Shown piece by piece: positions 15,513 through 23,073 of a stretch of DNA of 64,000 nucleotides. Each line of letters begins with the position of its first letter. The first letter of the stretch is position 1. The notes beneath the pieces are model-generated. The model saw nothing but the letters and a program-made list of their open reading frames with translations. It had not been told where the DNA came from and ran no database searches. The DNA lies in assembly GCF_015694425.1 (NCBI RefSeq), contig NZ_JADQDN010000001.1:1-64000 (forward strand), written 5' to 3'. Position numbers and translations under genes: made by a program. Source of the stretch: Microvirga terrestris. GTDB taxonomy: Bacteria; Pseudomonadota; Alphaproteobacteria; Rhizobiales; Beijerinckiaceae.

Positions 15513-15734
15513 ATGGTCAATCCAGGACAGCCGACGAACGAGCCGCTGCCCGGCGGGAACATTCCCAGTGAGGTGCCGCCAGGGTCGATCCCCGACGAGG
15601 AGCCGGACATCGGGCCGACGGGGCCTCGCACCCCGTATCCAGTCACCGATCCCGGAATCACCGACCCTAAAGGTCCTGGCTCAGAGCCCGATTACCTGCC
15701 GGGCAACCCGACGGATCCCGGCACACGCTACTGA
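15513..15734 (+). CDS. Small Pro/Gly/Asp-rich protein, unknown
   Basis: 73 residues of low complexity rich in Pro, Gly, Asp and Thr: motifs PGGNIPSEVPPGSIPDEEPD, DPGITDPKGPGSEPD and a C-terminal PGNPTDPGTRY. No signal peptide, cysteine or hydrophobic segment, so probably intrinsically disordered. GAGGA lies 6 bases before the chosen ATG at 15513; the adjacent ATG at 15510 is closer than normal. Similar short proline-rich stress proteins occur in Rhizobiales. A candidate EcfG promoter precedes it. Confidence 0.7.
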   Translation: MVNPGQPTNEPLPGGNIPSEVPPGSIPDEEPDIGPTGPRTPYPVTDPGITDPKGPGSEPDYLPGNPTDPGTRY

Positions 15735-15779
15735 GGGCAGAGCTATTTGCATGATGAGCGGGCCTCTGATGGAGCCTGC

Positions 15780-16502
15780 TCAGATTTCGAGAATAGCGTA
15801 GGGTCTGCCCGTCGGCTTCTCGATGTGCTTGGCCACATTGTAGACTGGCTGCCCCCCAGGCGTACGGCCCTCAAAACGGCCTCGATGGGCGTGGCCGTGC
15901 ACGATGGCATTGACCTTGAAGCGGTCAATGGTCTCCGCCAGGCGCGACGAGCCCAGGAAGGGGTAGATTTCCAGCGGCTCGCTCTCGATCGTATCGGTGA
16001 CAGGAGCATAATGCAGAATGACCATGGAACGCTTGGCCCGCACGTGGCGCATGGCGTTTTCCAGCCGCAAGGTCTCGTTCATGGTTTCATTGACAAACTG
16101 CTTCATGGCCGGCTCGCCGAAATAGCCGAGCATCCGTCGGCCAAAGCCACCGGCAAATCCCTTCACGCCGACGAAACCGACGCCATCGATCTCCACCGAC
16201 TGACCATCGAGCAGTTTCATGCCCGCATCGCGCAGGATCTGCGCCACTTCTTCCTGCGCGCCGCATTCGTAATCGTGATTGCCCAGTACGCCGACGACAG
16301 GGATCGAGCAGGCCTTCAGATCCTGCGCCAGAAGCTCAGCCTCCTTCGGCTTGCCGAGATCCGTCAGGTCTCCGGCCAGCACCAGCACATCCGCTTCCCG
16401 GGAGATCTCCCCAAACAGATCGCGGTAGGATTCGGCATTGTCTTCGCGAACGTGAAGGTCGCCCATGGCCGCGACCTTCAAGGTTGTCTGCACATCACTC
16501 AT
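15780..16502 (-). CDS. Metallophosphoesterase
   Basis: 240 residues from ATG 16502. Calcineurin-like motifs in order: AAMGDLHVRE (D-x-H), LVLAGDLTDLGKP (GD), VVGVLGNHDYE (GNHD), ILHYAPV and a C-terminal VHGHAHRGRFEG (GH-x-H). The substrate cannot be told. The start overlaps the stop region of the nucleotidyltransferase gene by 8 bases, suggesting translational coupling and a joint job. Confidence 0.9.
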   Translation of the reverse strand: MSDVQTTLKVAAMGDLHVREDNAESYRDLFGEISREADVLVLAGDLTDLGKPKEAELLAQDLKACSIPVVGVLGNHDYECGAQEEVAQILRDAGMKLLDGQSVEIDGVGFVGVKGFAGGFGRRMLGYFGEPAMKQFVNETMNETLRLENAMRHVRAKRSMVILHYAPVTDTIESEPLEIYPFLGSSRLAETIDRFKVNAIVHGHAHRGRFEGRTPGGQPVYNVAKHIEKPTGRPYAILEI

Positions 16503-17310
16503 TCCGCCATTCACCTTCGCCGCCAACATCGGCAAAGCCCCATTCCTTCACGTCGATCTCATAATCGATTCGGGAGAACATCCGCCCGCGGCAGACTTTC
16601 ATCTGCGGCGGAGGAAGGTCACGTTGCTTGGAAAGCCTGTCGAGGAGTTCGTCCATCACCCAGCCTGGGACCTTGTCGCGCTCGGACGGATAGATCCAGC
16701 GGAAGTTGAGCAGGTGCATGAGCAGCACCTCCCAATGCACTTCCATGTAGGCCAGGAGCCCATGCCAGTCGATCTGATCGTGAGCTTTAAGGATCGTGTG
16801 CGCTACGTCGGCGCCGTCATAGCGGTGGCGTAGCTGGATGAAGCATTTCGACCAGACGAGTTCGGTCGGCCCGACGATGCGCACGGGAATGCCGAACACC
16901 TCGATTTGCCGTGCATGCTCGAACCATGGATCGCCGATCGGCATAGTGCCGTTCGAAGACGCGAAGATCACGTCGAAAAAGTATTGGCCCTTGAACACCT
17001 TGCCGAGCCAGCGGTCGTCCTCGATCTCGATGGAGTAGCCAAGATTCTTGAAGTGCGAGAGGACGCGCGTGTAGTCGCCCGCCTTGCAGAAGATGTCGAG
17101 GTCCTTGGTCGGACGCGTGATGCCCGTATAGGCCGAGAGCGCATAGGTGCCGGCGAGCAGGAAGGGCAGCCCAAGCGTGTTCAGCTCCCGAAGAGCCTCC
17201 GCATAGAAAGCCTCCGACTCCGGGTACTTGAGGGTCGGCTCCGCCTTGGCGTCCATGATCGGCACGGACGGGTATGCGCCGGAGGTGAGATCGGGATCGT
17301 GAACTGCCAT
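16495..17310 (-). CDS. Nucleotidyltransferase-fold protein
   Basis: 271 residues from ATG 17310; upstream in-frame ATGs at 17364 or nearby are possible. Pol-beta-like nucleotidyltransferase core: LLAGTYALSAYTGITRPTKD then DLDIF (G[T]-x(n)-D-x-D), with a third acidic residue likely in FFDVIFASS. The LSAYTG-x-R-x-TKDLDI layout resembles AbiEii/MNT-type and other stand-alone nucleotidyltransferases. A C-terminal helical part has EVHWEVLLMHLLNFRWIYP. The substrate is unknown. It overlaps the phosphoesterase gene and follows a methyltransferase by 105 bases. Confidence 0.8.
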   Translation of the reverse strand: MAVHDPDLTSGAYPSVPIMDAKAEPTLKYPESEAFYAEALRELNTLGLPFLLAGTYALSAYTGITRPTKDLDIFCKAGDYTRVLSHFKNLGYSIEIEDDRWLGKVFKGQYFFDVIFASSNGTMPIGDPWFEHARQIEVFGIPVRIVGPTELVWSKCFIQLRHRYDGADVAHTILKAHDQIDWHGLLAYMEVHWEVLLMHLLNFRWIYPSERDKVPGWVMDELLDRLSKQRDLPPPQMKVCRGRMFSRIDYEIDVKEWGFADVGGEGEWRNE

Positions 17311-17415
17311 GGCCTTATCCGAAGCGCGGCCAAGAATGACCCGCGTTCGACAACCGAATGGCATTCATGAAGTTCCGTTCCAGCCCAGCTTAATGCCGGG
17401 GAGGTGATTTCTGGC

Positions 17416-18993
17416 TCAGGCTCGAAGCTGCCGCTGCTCGGGTTGCTGCTGCGGGGAAGGGCAAAGTCCGAGATTCTCCCAGGCGCCGAGGGTATTCTCC
17501 TCGAACTCGGTAACGCGCTGCTGGAGTTCGGCCTCATGCTCCACACCGTTCAACGGCTTGCCATCCTTCAACAGACGCTGTCCCGCTGCCGACAGAACAT
17601 CTCCGACGAAACGGACCATGTCTGCTCCCCTATCCTGCAGGGACAGCCACATGAGCTGCGCCATGCGATCCGCCATAATGCCGCCACCCGTTACCGGTGA
17701 GGCAAAGTAGCTGAACTTGCGCTCGAAGCGCGAAAGATTTGCGACAGCTTTGTTGAAGCGATCCACCTGGAGTTTCCGCTCGGCGACGCCCTGCGACGGC
17801 AGGCAGGGTTGGCAGGAGCCCAGGGCAACGAGGATCGTGAGAGCCTGAACCAGGCGGTTGAAGCCCGCCTGTGCCAGTGCGGGCTCGGTCATGATCTCGC
17901 GCAATGTGCGAGGGCCTTTCTCAAGCTCCACAATCAGGGGATCGTAGATGCTGCTTTGCAGTTTGACGGCGTGGCGCAGGCCCCGCAGCTCACGCGGGAT
18001 CTTGCTGCTTTTAGCTGACAGAACGAAGCGCGTCTCAAGCCAGCGCTCGCGCACCTGCTGGGCGGAGAGGCGGACTGCGCCTTTGACGAAGATGTCGCGC
18101 CGGAACTGCTGGTCGACAATGTGGTCGCGGGTCATCTGGCGCAGGGCGACGTCGTCGATCCCGGCGAGGAACTCCTGCTGCTTCTTCGTCAGATTGATCT
18201 CGTCGAGGTTCTCGAGCGCATTCGCAGGCCCGACCCAGGTCAGCTTTGCCTCAGCGAGGTCCTGCGCCAGATCCGTGAAGTAGAACGGCTCCGAATGCTG
18301 ATTGAGATATTCGTGAGCAATATAGTTGGAATTCTGACCCTTGAGCTTTTCGATCCGCTTCGCCAACTTGGGATGGCTCCCGAAATAGCGCGTGTCGAGC
18401 TTCCCGACCTTGTCAGCCAGATCGATGAAGTGCTTGACCCGCGAAGGGCCGGAAAGTTGCGCTCCTTGAGCCACCGTATGCTCCAGGAGAAGGCGCCGGA
18501 GCGGCATCATGGAAGCCCATCCGGGCATGGTGTTGTAGGAGATGTAGACTAGGCCACCCGGCTTGAGCTTGCTGCGGATGAAATCGACGATGGTCCGCCG
18601 GTTCTCGGGGGAAATCCAGCTGTAGATCCCGTGAAGGCAGATGAAGTCGAAATCCGGCAGGTCGGTGCGACCGAGGAAGTCGGCGAAGCTGTCGTCGTAG
18701 AAGTGGACGTTATGCAGGCCTCCAGCCTTAGCGAGGTCCCGCGCGCCGACGATATGGCCTGGATTGAAGTCGGTGGCGTAGAATTGAATGTGCGGGTTTG
18801 CGGCTGCCAGAAGGTTGGCCGAGAAACCCTGGCCACATCCAAGCTCGCAATAGGCCAGTGACGACGAGCCAAGGTCCGGCGCCTGGACCCCCTGCAGGAG
18901 TGTCAGGAAGCCGAGGAGGCTTGGCGTCAATTCCTGATAGAAGCCGTGGGTATACTCGACATCGACAACATAACCTGCTGACCAACTCGCCAT
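17416..18993 (-). CDS. Class I SAM methyltransferase with methyltransferase-regulatory domain
   Basis: 525 residues. N-terminal Rossmann methyltransferase (about 10-190): YCELGCGQGFSANLLAA (motif I), FYATDFNPGHI, FDFICLHGIYSWIS and LKPGGLVYISYNTMPGW. The middle (about 215-300) fits the PF10119-type regulatory domain (HEYLNQHSEPFYFTDLAQDL), and the C-terminal third is a helical region ending in a Gln-rich tail. The acceptor is unknown; relatives sit in surface-polysaccharide or uncharacterised loci. Probably first gene of a three-gene operon with the nucleotidyltransferase and phosphoesterase. Confidence 0.88.
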   Translation of the reverse strand: MASWSAGYVVDVEYTHGFYQELTPSLLGFLTLLQGVQAPDLGSSSLAYCELGCGQGFSANLLAAANPHIQFYATDFNPGHIVGARDLAKAGGLHNVHFYDDSFADFLGRTDLPDFDFICLHGIYSWISPENRRTIVDFIRSKLKPGGLVYISYNTMPGWASMMPLRRLLLEHTVAQGAQLSGPSRVKHFIDLADKVGKLDTRYFGSHPKLAKRIEKLKGQNSNYIAHEYLNQHSEPFYFTDLAQDLAEAKLTWVGPANALENLDEINLTKKQQEFLAGIDDVALRQMTRDHIVDQQFRRDIFVKGAVRLSAQQVRERWLETRFVLSAKSSKIPRELRGLRHAVKLQSSIYDPLIVELEKGPRTLREIMTEPALAQAGFNRLVQALTILVALGSCQPCLPSQGVAERKLQVDRFNKAVANLSRFERKFSYFASPVTGGGIMADRMAQLMWLSLQDRGADMVRFVGDVLSAAGQRLLKDGKPLNGVEHEAELQQRVTEFEENTLGAWENLGLCPSPQQQPEQRQLRA

Positions 18994-19125
18994 GACAATA
19001 TCCCGGTCGCCTGCAGATGCCGCTGTGGCACCGGAACAGGGCTAGAAAAGTTATAAAGTAACTTATGTCAGGCGGCCGGGTCTGGATCAATGCTTTTCGA
19101 ATGGCCTTGAGGACGTTGGTTGGCC

Positions 19126-19497
19126 CTAATGATCCCCATGCGAAACGCGCGCGTCGCGGGGGCTGTTGAGGATCTCGAGCAGGCTCTGGGCGATGTGCCT
19201 TGCCTCGTCGTCCTTCAGGCGCAGCAGGAAGGGCGGCATCGCGCCGGCCTGGAGGGCCACCACGGCCATGCCGTGCTCGTCCATGCCGACATCGATCGTC
19301 TGGGAGGTCACGTCGACCAGCTCCTCCGGCATCTCCTCGTCCCCGACGCTCTCGCCGATGGCGGCAAGAAGTTGGCTCACGGCCCTCACCAGCGAGCGGG
19401 CGGCATGGGGGTCCATGACCACGGCGGTGGATTGTTCGTCCTTCTGGAACGCCAGCTGAATGTTGTCGCCTTCGAGCGTGACGGAAATGCCTGCCAT
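19126..19497 (-). CDS. Hypothetical protein
   Basis: 123 residues from ATG 19497, which has GAGGA five bases before it; the longer open frame to 19536 lacks a ribosome site. The product begins MAGISVTLEGDNIQLAFQKD, is acidic (GESVGDEEMPEEL), and has a repeating two-part layout with AAVVMDPHAARSL-like (VVMDPHAARSLVRAVSQL) and PFLLRLKDDEARHIAQSLLE helices. No named domain recognised. Codon use is normal for the window, so it is a real gene. Confidence 0.7.
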   Translation of the reverse strand: MAGISVTLEGDNIQLAFQKDEQSTAVVMDPHAARSLVRAVSQLLAAIGESVGDEEMPEELVDVTSQTIDVGMDEHGMAVVALQAGAMPPFLLRLKDDEARHIAQSLLEILNSPRDARVSHGDH

Positions 19498-19636
19498 CGA
19501 TGTCCTCTTCCTTGTCCCACCCATATGGGGCCCCACCAGGGCTGGGGAAAGGTAAAGGCGTTGTTACGACGGATGCGCCTCGTCCCCAAGGGGAGAAGCG
19601 CATCCTGGTAAATCGGCGGTGGTACCGGAGGTTATG

Positions 19637-20485
19637 TCAAACGCCGCTGCCCGAAGTTCCGCCAGTCCTACGGCTGCTGGAGGTTGCGGTGCCAGTGGCT
19701 GGAGTTCCGGTGCTGCCGGCTCCCGCGGCGCCTGCGCCCGAGATCATGGTGCCGGTGATGCCCGCATCGGCCGCCTGCTGGATGCGCAGGTTGTTCTGCA
19801 CGTGGGTGACGCCGGAAACGGCCTCCGCGATGTCCTCTGCATGGCGCTTCTCGAAGCGGCTGTTGACTGTGCCGGAGAGCGTCACCTCGCGGTTCTCGAC
19901 CCTCACGTCGATCTCGGAGGCGTCGATATGCGGGTCCTCCGTGAGGCGGTCGTTCACGTCCTCCAGGATGCGGGCATCGGACCGCTGGTAACCCTTCGGG
20001 CCGCGGCCGCGATGCTGGCCGGCCTCGCGCATGTCCCGGTCGCGGCGGCGCTCGGCGTCGTCGTCCCCGAACCAGGACCGCACCTCGTCACCGGCCCGCT
20101 CGAGGAAACCGCGCTCCTCGTTGTAGTCGCGCGACCCGCGGCCGAAGCTCTCGGAGCCTGAGCGGTCGCGCCCGTAGCGGTCCTGACCGAACCGGTCCTG
20201 ATCGTGCCGGCGGTCCGTATCGAAGAGGGGACGGCCCTGGCCGCGCTCCTCGCCGACCACATCGTGCCAGTCGAGGGCCGAACCGCCGGTGCCGTAGCCG
20301 GCGGAATCACCGAAATCGCGCTCGCGGTCGCGGCCATAGCCCTCGTCGGAGCGCCGGTCGGAGCCGGTGCCCCGGTCGTAGCCGGCGCTGCGGTTGCCGA
20401 AACCGCGGCGGGCGATGTAGCCGTCGTCCTCACGCTCGCTCCAGCCGGAGCCCTGATTGCCGTAGCGGTTGCGATCATTGGCCAT
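19637..20485 (-). CDS. BON-domain protein with Arg/Asp/Gly-rich N-terminus
   Basis: 282 residues from ATG 20485, which follows AAGGAG. The first ~170 residues are low complexity, rich in Arg, Asp, Gly and Tyr (for example DRNRYGNQGSGWSERED and GYGRDRERDFGDSAGYG). A single BON domain lies at about 185-245: DVNDRLTEDPHIDASEIDVR, NREVTLSGTVNSRFEKRHAE and VSGVTHVQNNLRI. BON domains bind phospholipid or help envelope stability; no signal peptide is seen here. An exact EcfG promoter lies upstream, so it is probably a general-stress protein. Confidence 0.88.
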   Translation of the reverse strand: MANDRNRYGNQGSGWSEREDDGYIARRGFGNRSAGYDRGTGSDRRSDEGYGRDRERDFGDSAGYGTGGSALDWHDVVGEERGQGRPLFDTDRRHDQDRFGQDRYGRDRSGSESFGRGSRDYNEERGFLERAGDEVRSWFGDDDAERRRDRDMREAGQHRGRGPKGYQRSDARILEDVNDRLTEDPHIDASEIDVRVENREVTLSGTVNSRFEKRHAEDIAEAVSGVTHVQNNLRIQQAADAGITGTMISGAGAAGAGSTGTPATGTATSSSRRTGGTSGSGV

Positions 20486-20542
20486 GAGTGCGCTCCTTCC
20501 TGCTGTCGTCCGGGCCGCTCGAGGGCCCGCTTCCGCGCAACC

Positions 20543-20567
20543 AACGTGAGGCACGAACGTCTGTTCC
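20543..20567 (-). promoter_or_regulatory. EcfG-type promoter of the BON-domain gene
   Basis: Minus-strand GGAAC (20563-20567), 16 bases, CGTT (20543-20546), 58 bases before the BON start codon: a full match to the general-stress consensus. Confidence 0.8.
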
Positions 20568-20672
20568 TGGGCCGGAAACCCTCCCGAGGGCTGTTTTTCT
20601 CGCTCCGCTTGAACGGTCCGGTCGCGGTCGCATTGAGAGGGTGGGGTATTCAGCACCATGACGAGGTTAACG

Positions 20673-20927
20673 ATGGCAGATCTGTCCGGATTGAGCGACG
20701 AGGCGCTGGCGGTGTTCGCCTTCGCGGCCTATCACCAGTTTTCGAGCGGCCAGATGGTGCGCAGCGTGGTGCAGAAGGACGGAGCCGGCCATAAGGCGAG
20801 CGACGCCGCCGTGGAGGAGCTCACGGGGCGTGGGCTCATCGAGGCCGACGGCGCCGAGATCCGCTTCACGCCGCAAGGCGAGGAGGCCCTGCAGGGGGTG
20901 ATCTCCGGCATCCGGGGCAGCCGCTGA
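20673..20927 (+). CDS. Hypothetical small protein, possibly winged-helix
   Basis: 84 residues starting at ATG 20673, six bases after GAGG; the ATG at 20658 has no site. LSDEALAVFAFAAYHQFSSG and ASDAAVEELTGRGLIEADGA, then IRFTPQGEEALQGVI, read like a small winged helix (helix-helix-wing) but lack a recognised signature. It is divergent from the BON gene. Function unknown. Confidence 0.65.
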   Translation: MADLSGLSDEALAVFAFAAYHQFSSGQMVRSVVQKDGAGHKASDAAVEELTGRGLIEADGAEIRFTPQGEEALQGVISGIRGSR

Positions 20928-21163
20928 AAGCCGGCGCCGGTCAGGGATTCATCGGGGAGGCCCCCGGGGTAGGAGCCTGGGCTTTGCCTTGCATTTGCCC
21001 CATCCGTACCCTACGTAGTTCTGATCGACATTTGGCCGGACGACTGGGCTTCCCGCTTTGGCACTGCCGGGCGCACGTTCCTTCTCTACCATCTATCGAC
21101 TAACGGATGTCTGGCTTTTAAGCTCGCATCCACGTGCAAACGACAGTGAAAAGGGAATTCCCC
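20928..21163 (+). promoter_or_regulatory. Promoter and long leader region of the cold-shock gene
   Basis: 236 bases without a gene. Cold-shock genes usually carry a long structured 5' leader. I could not fix a promoter or a cold box here; a GC-rich inverted stretch GGGGAGGCCCCCGGGG lies at about 20955. Confidence 0.35.
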
Positions 21164-21373
21164 ATGGAACAGGGAACCGTGAAGTGGTACAATGAAACCA
21201 AGGGTTATGGTTTCATCCAGCCCGACAACGGCGGCAAGGACGTGTTCGTTCACGCTACGGCGCTCGAGCGCGCCGGCATGCGCGGCTTGCAGGAAGGTCA
21301 GAAGATCTCCTATGAGCTTCAGACCGACCAGCGCACCGGCCGCGCTTCTGCAGTGAATCTGCAGAACGCCTAA
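21164..21373 (+). CDS. Cold-shock protein (CspA family)
   Basis: 69 residues from ATG 21164, preceded by AAGGGAA; an in-frame upstream start at 21134 is unlikely. RNP1 KGYGFIQPD and RNP2 DVFVHATAL are intact in MEQGTVKWYNETKGYGFI. It binds single-stranded nucleic acid and acts as an RNA chaperone. The IF-1 gene follows 94 bases on, so both are cold/translation related. Confidence 0.95.
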   Translation: MEQGTVKWYNETKGYGFIQPDNGGKDVFVHATALERAGMRGLQEGQKISYELQTDQRTGRASAVNLQNA

Positions 21374-21385
21374 GGTTTCATGCCG

Positions 21386-21409
21386 GAGAACGTGCTACGG
21401 CACGTTCTC
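21386..21409. terminator. Hairpin between csp and infA
   Basis: GAGAACGTGC, loop TACG, GCACGTTCTC: perfect 10-bp stem, 13 bases after the csp stop, without a T-run immediately after it; TTTTTTG occurs 40 bases on. It may partly end the csp transcript or protect its 3' end. Confidence 0.55.
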
Positions 21410-21467
21410 TCGCATCTGAGCCGTTCCGGTCCAGGGGCGGCTTTTTTGTTATGAGGAAAGGCTTTGC

Positions 21468-21749
21468 ATGGCAAAGGAAGAACTGATCACCTTTGAAGGA
21501 CTTGTGACCGAAATTCTGCCCGATGCGCGCTACCGCGTGCAGCTCGACAACGGGCACGAGGTCATCGCGTACACGGCCGGGAAGATGAAGAAGAACCGCA
21601 TCAAGACCCTCGCCGGCGACCGCGTGACCGTCGAGATGTCGCCCTACGATCTGGAGAAGGGCCGCCTCATCTTCCGTCACAAGGATTCGGGTGCCTCTTC
21701 CGGCCCGCGTCCGCCGCAGCGCGGCAATCAGCAGTTCCGGCGTCGCTAA
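21468..21749 (+). CDS. infA: Translation initiation factor IF-1
   Basis: 93 residues. S1/OB-fold protein that binds the ribosomal A site during initiation: [60 protein letters not shown]. The core is 72-like residues, with a 20-residue basic tail ([12 protein letters not shown]) typical of some Hyphomicrobiales, so this is probably a second or variant IF-1 gene. The csp-infA pairing suggests a cold-adaptation role. Confidence 0.93.
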   Translation: MAKEELITFEGLVTEILPDARYRVQLDNGHEVIAYTAGKMKKNRIKTLAGDRVTVEMSPYDLEKGRLIFRHKDSGASSGPRPPQRGNQQFRRR

Positions 21750-21751
21750 AC

Positions 21752-21781
21752 CAACAGGCGCTCCGACAGGTGCGCCTGTTG
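21752..21781. terminator. Hairpin between convergent infA and ecfG
   Basis: CAACAGGCGC, 10-base loop, GCGCCTGTTG: perfect 10-bp stem two bases after the infA stop and 22 bases beyond the ecfG stop. It can serve both convergent transcripts. Confidence 0.7.
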
Positions 21782-21802
21782 ATGGAAAGCTTCGTTTGAT
21801 GG

Positions 21803-22351
21803 TCAGGCGACCGCGTGCATCACCGAGAGGGTGACGCGGTCCGGGCCGAGATCCTCCTCCATATCGGTGAGGTGCATCAGCTCGGCGAGGCGGTTGCGGG
21901 CCCGGTTGACGCGGCTCTTGATGGTGCCGACCGCACAGCCGCAGATCTCCGCCGCCTGCTCGTAGGAGAACCCGGAGGCGCCCACCAGCAGCAGTGCCTC
22001 GCGCTGGTCGTGGGGCAGGCGGGCCAGAGCCGTCTGCAGATCCTCGAAATCGAGATGGGACATCTGGTCGGGCGCTACCGAGAGGGTGGCGGCGTATTTG
22101 CCGTCCGCATCCTCGACCTCGCGGCGGCGCTTGCGGTACTCGGAATGGAACAGGTTGCGCAGGATGGTGAAGAGCCAGGCCTGCATGTTGGTGCCGGGCT
22201 GGAAGCGCTCGATATTGGCGATCGCCCGCATCAGGGTTTCCTGCACAAGATCGTCGGCGCGGTCCACGTTGTTGGTCAGCGAGATGGCGAAGGCCCGAAG
22301 GTTGGGCGTCGCCTTGAGCATGGAATCGCGAAGAGAGATGTCGATACTCAT
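21803..22351 (-). CDS. ecfG: General-stress ECF sigma factor EcfG
   Basis: 182 residues. Region 2: DDLVQETLMRAIANIERFQP and MQAWLFTILRNLFHSEYRKR; region 4: ALARLPHDQREALLLVGASG, FSYEQAAEICGCAVGTIKSR. Placed immediately after nepR (2 bases between stop and ATG) it is the ECF15/EcfG sigma of the alphaproteobacterial general stress response, held by NepR and released by phosphorylated PhyR. No phyR is seen next to it. It probably drives the GGAAC-N16-CGTT promoters listed in this window. Confidence 0.94.
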   Translation of the reverse strand: MSIDISLRDSMLKATPNLRAFAISLTNNVDRADDLVQETLMRAIANIERFQPGTNMQAWLFTILRNLFHSEYRKRRREVEDADGKYAATLSVAPDQMSHLDFEDLQTALARLPHDQREALLLVGASGFSYEQAAEICGCAVGTIKSRVNRARNRLAELMHLTDMEEDLGPDRVTLSVMHAVA

Positions 22352-22353
22352 GA

Positions 22354-22575
22354 CTAGTGCGTCTCCGGCTTGCGCTCGTCCAGCCGATTGATGATCTCGA
22401 TGAACCGGTCCGGAACCGGCTGCTCGCCGAGGGCCAGCGTCTCGTAGAATTGACGCAGCCGCTGGCCGATCTGAGCCTGCACCGAGCGGCTGAGCGCCGG
22501 CGAGGACGATCCGTGAAGGCCAGGAACGGTTTCTGTGTCTTCATTGCGCATGGTGTCTGGATTCTTTTTCTGCAT
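22354..22575 (-). CDS. nepR: Anti-sigma factor NepR
   Basis: 73 residues from ATG 22575, with AGGA 6 bases upstream; the open frame extends further up but lacks a ribosome site. The NepR core IGQRLRQFYETLALGEQPVP followed by DRFIEIINRLDE (residues 36-67) is unmistakable, with a disordered N-terminus. NepR binds EcfG in unstressed cells and switches to PhyR~P upon stress. First gene of nepR-ecfG and itself under an EcfG promoter. Confidence 0.92.
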   Translation of the reverse strand: MQKKNPDTMRNEDTETVPGLHGSSSPALSRSVQAQIGQRLRQFYETLALGEQPVPDRFIEIINRLDERKPETH

Positions 22576-22653
22576 GGGGTGTCCTGGACAATCGTGGACG
22601 AGCGACCTCCCGCAGGGAACGCACTGTAAGCGGCCCCCAATCGCCGAGGGGGT

Positions 22654-22678
22654 AACGTCAGGCATTTGTGATCGTTCC
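22654..22678 (-). promoter_or_regulatory. EcfG-type promoter of nepR-ecfG
   Basis: Minus-strand GGAAC (22674-22678), 16 bases, CGTT (22654-22657), 79 bases before the nepR ATG. An exact consensus match, so the operon is autoregulated. Confidence 0.88.
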
Positions 22679-22758
22679 GCGCCGGAACCTAACCCTTCGG
22701 TGCTCATCCACAGGCAAAAACTGACCTTAGGAAAGCAAAAACTGCCCTTGGGGAAGCT

Positions 22759-22784
22759 GGAACCTTTTCCGTATGGCCAAGTTT
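22759..22784 (+). promoter_or_regulatory. EcfG-type promoter of the DUF3309 gene
   Basis: GGAAC (22759-22763), 17 bases, GTTT (22781-22784), 53 bases before the DUF3309 ATG. A replaces C before GTT. It faces away from nepR-ecfG. Confidence 0.6.
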
Positions 22785-22836
22785 CCCACCCACTAAGCGC
22801 GGCCGTTCCAAGGCCCGCCGTCAAGGAGAATTGCCT

Positions 22837-22995
22837 ATGGCTATCAGCACCATCCTGCTCATCATCGTGATCCTGCTGCTCATCGGCGCCGTGCCAGCCT
22901 GGCCGCACAGCCGCGGCTGGGGCTATGGCCCGAGCGGCCTGCTCGGCGTCGTTCTCGTCATCCTCATCATCCTGCTGCTGATGGGACGGCTCTGA
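22837..22995 (+). CDS. DUF3309 small membrane protein
   Basis: 52 residues: hydrophobic segment LLIIVILLLIGAVPAW, a short polar Trp/Gly/Tyr part (PHSRGWGYGPSG) and a second segment LLGVVLVILIILLLMGRL. This two-helix pattern is the DUF3309 family, common beside stress genes in alphaproteobacteria; function unknown. AAGGAG lies 9 bases before the ATG. Likely EcfG-dependent. Confidence 0.85.
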   Translation: MAISTILLIIVILLLIGAVPAWPHSRGWGYGPSGLLGVVLVILIILLLMGRL

Positions 22996-23073
22996 GAACC
23001 CTGATCAAGGGCTGAAGAAGCAACCGGGGCGGCCGCAGGGCCGCCCTTTCTCGTTGGACAGCGCCGGCCGGGT

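Noticed and set aside
19048..19064. AAGTTA-N5-TAACTT inverted repeat upstream of the methyltransferase gene
   Set aside because: Six-base AT-rich arms, no regulator gene nearby; likely chance.
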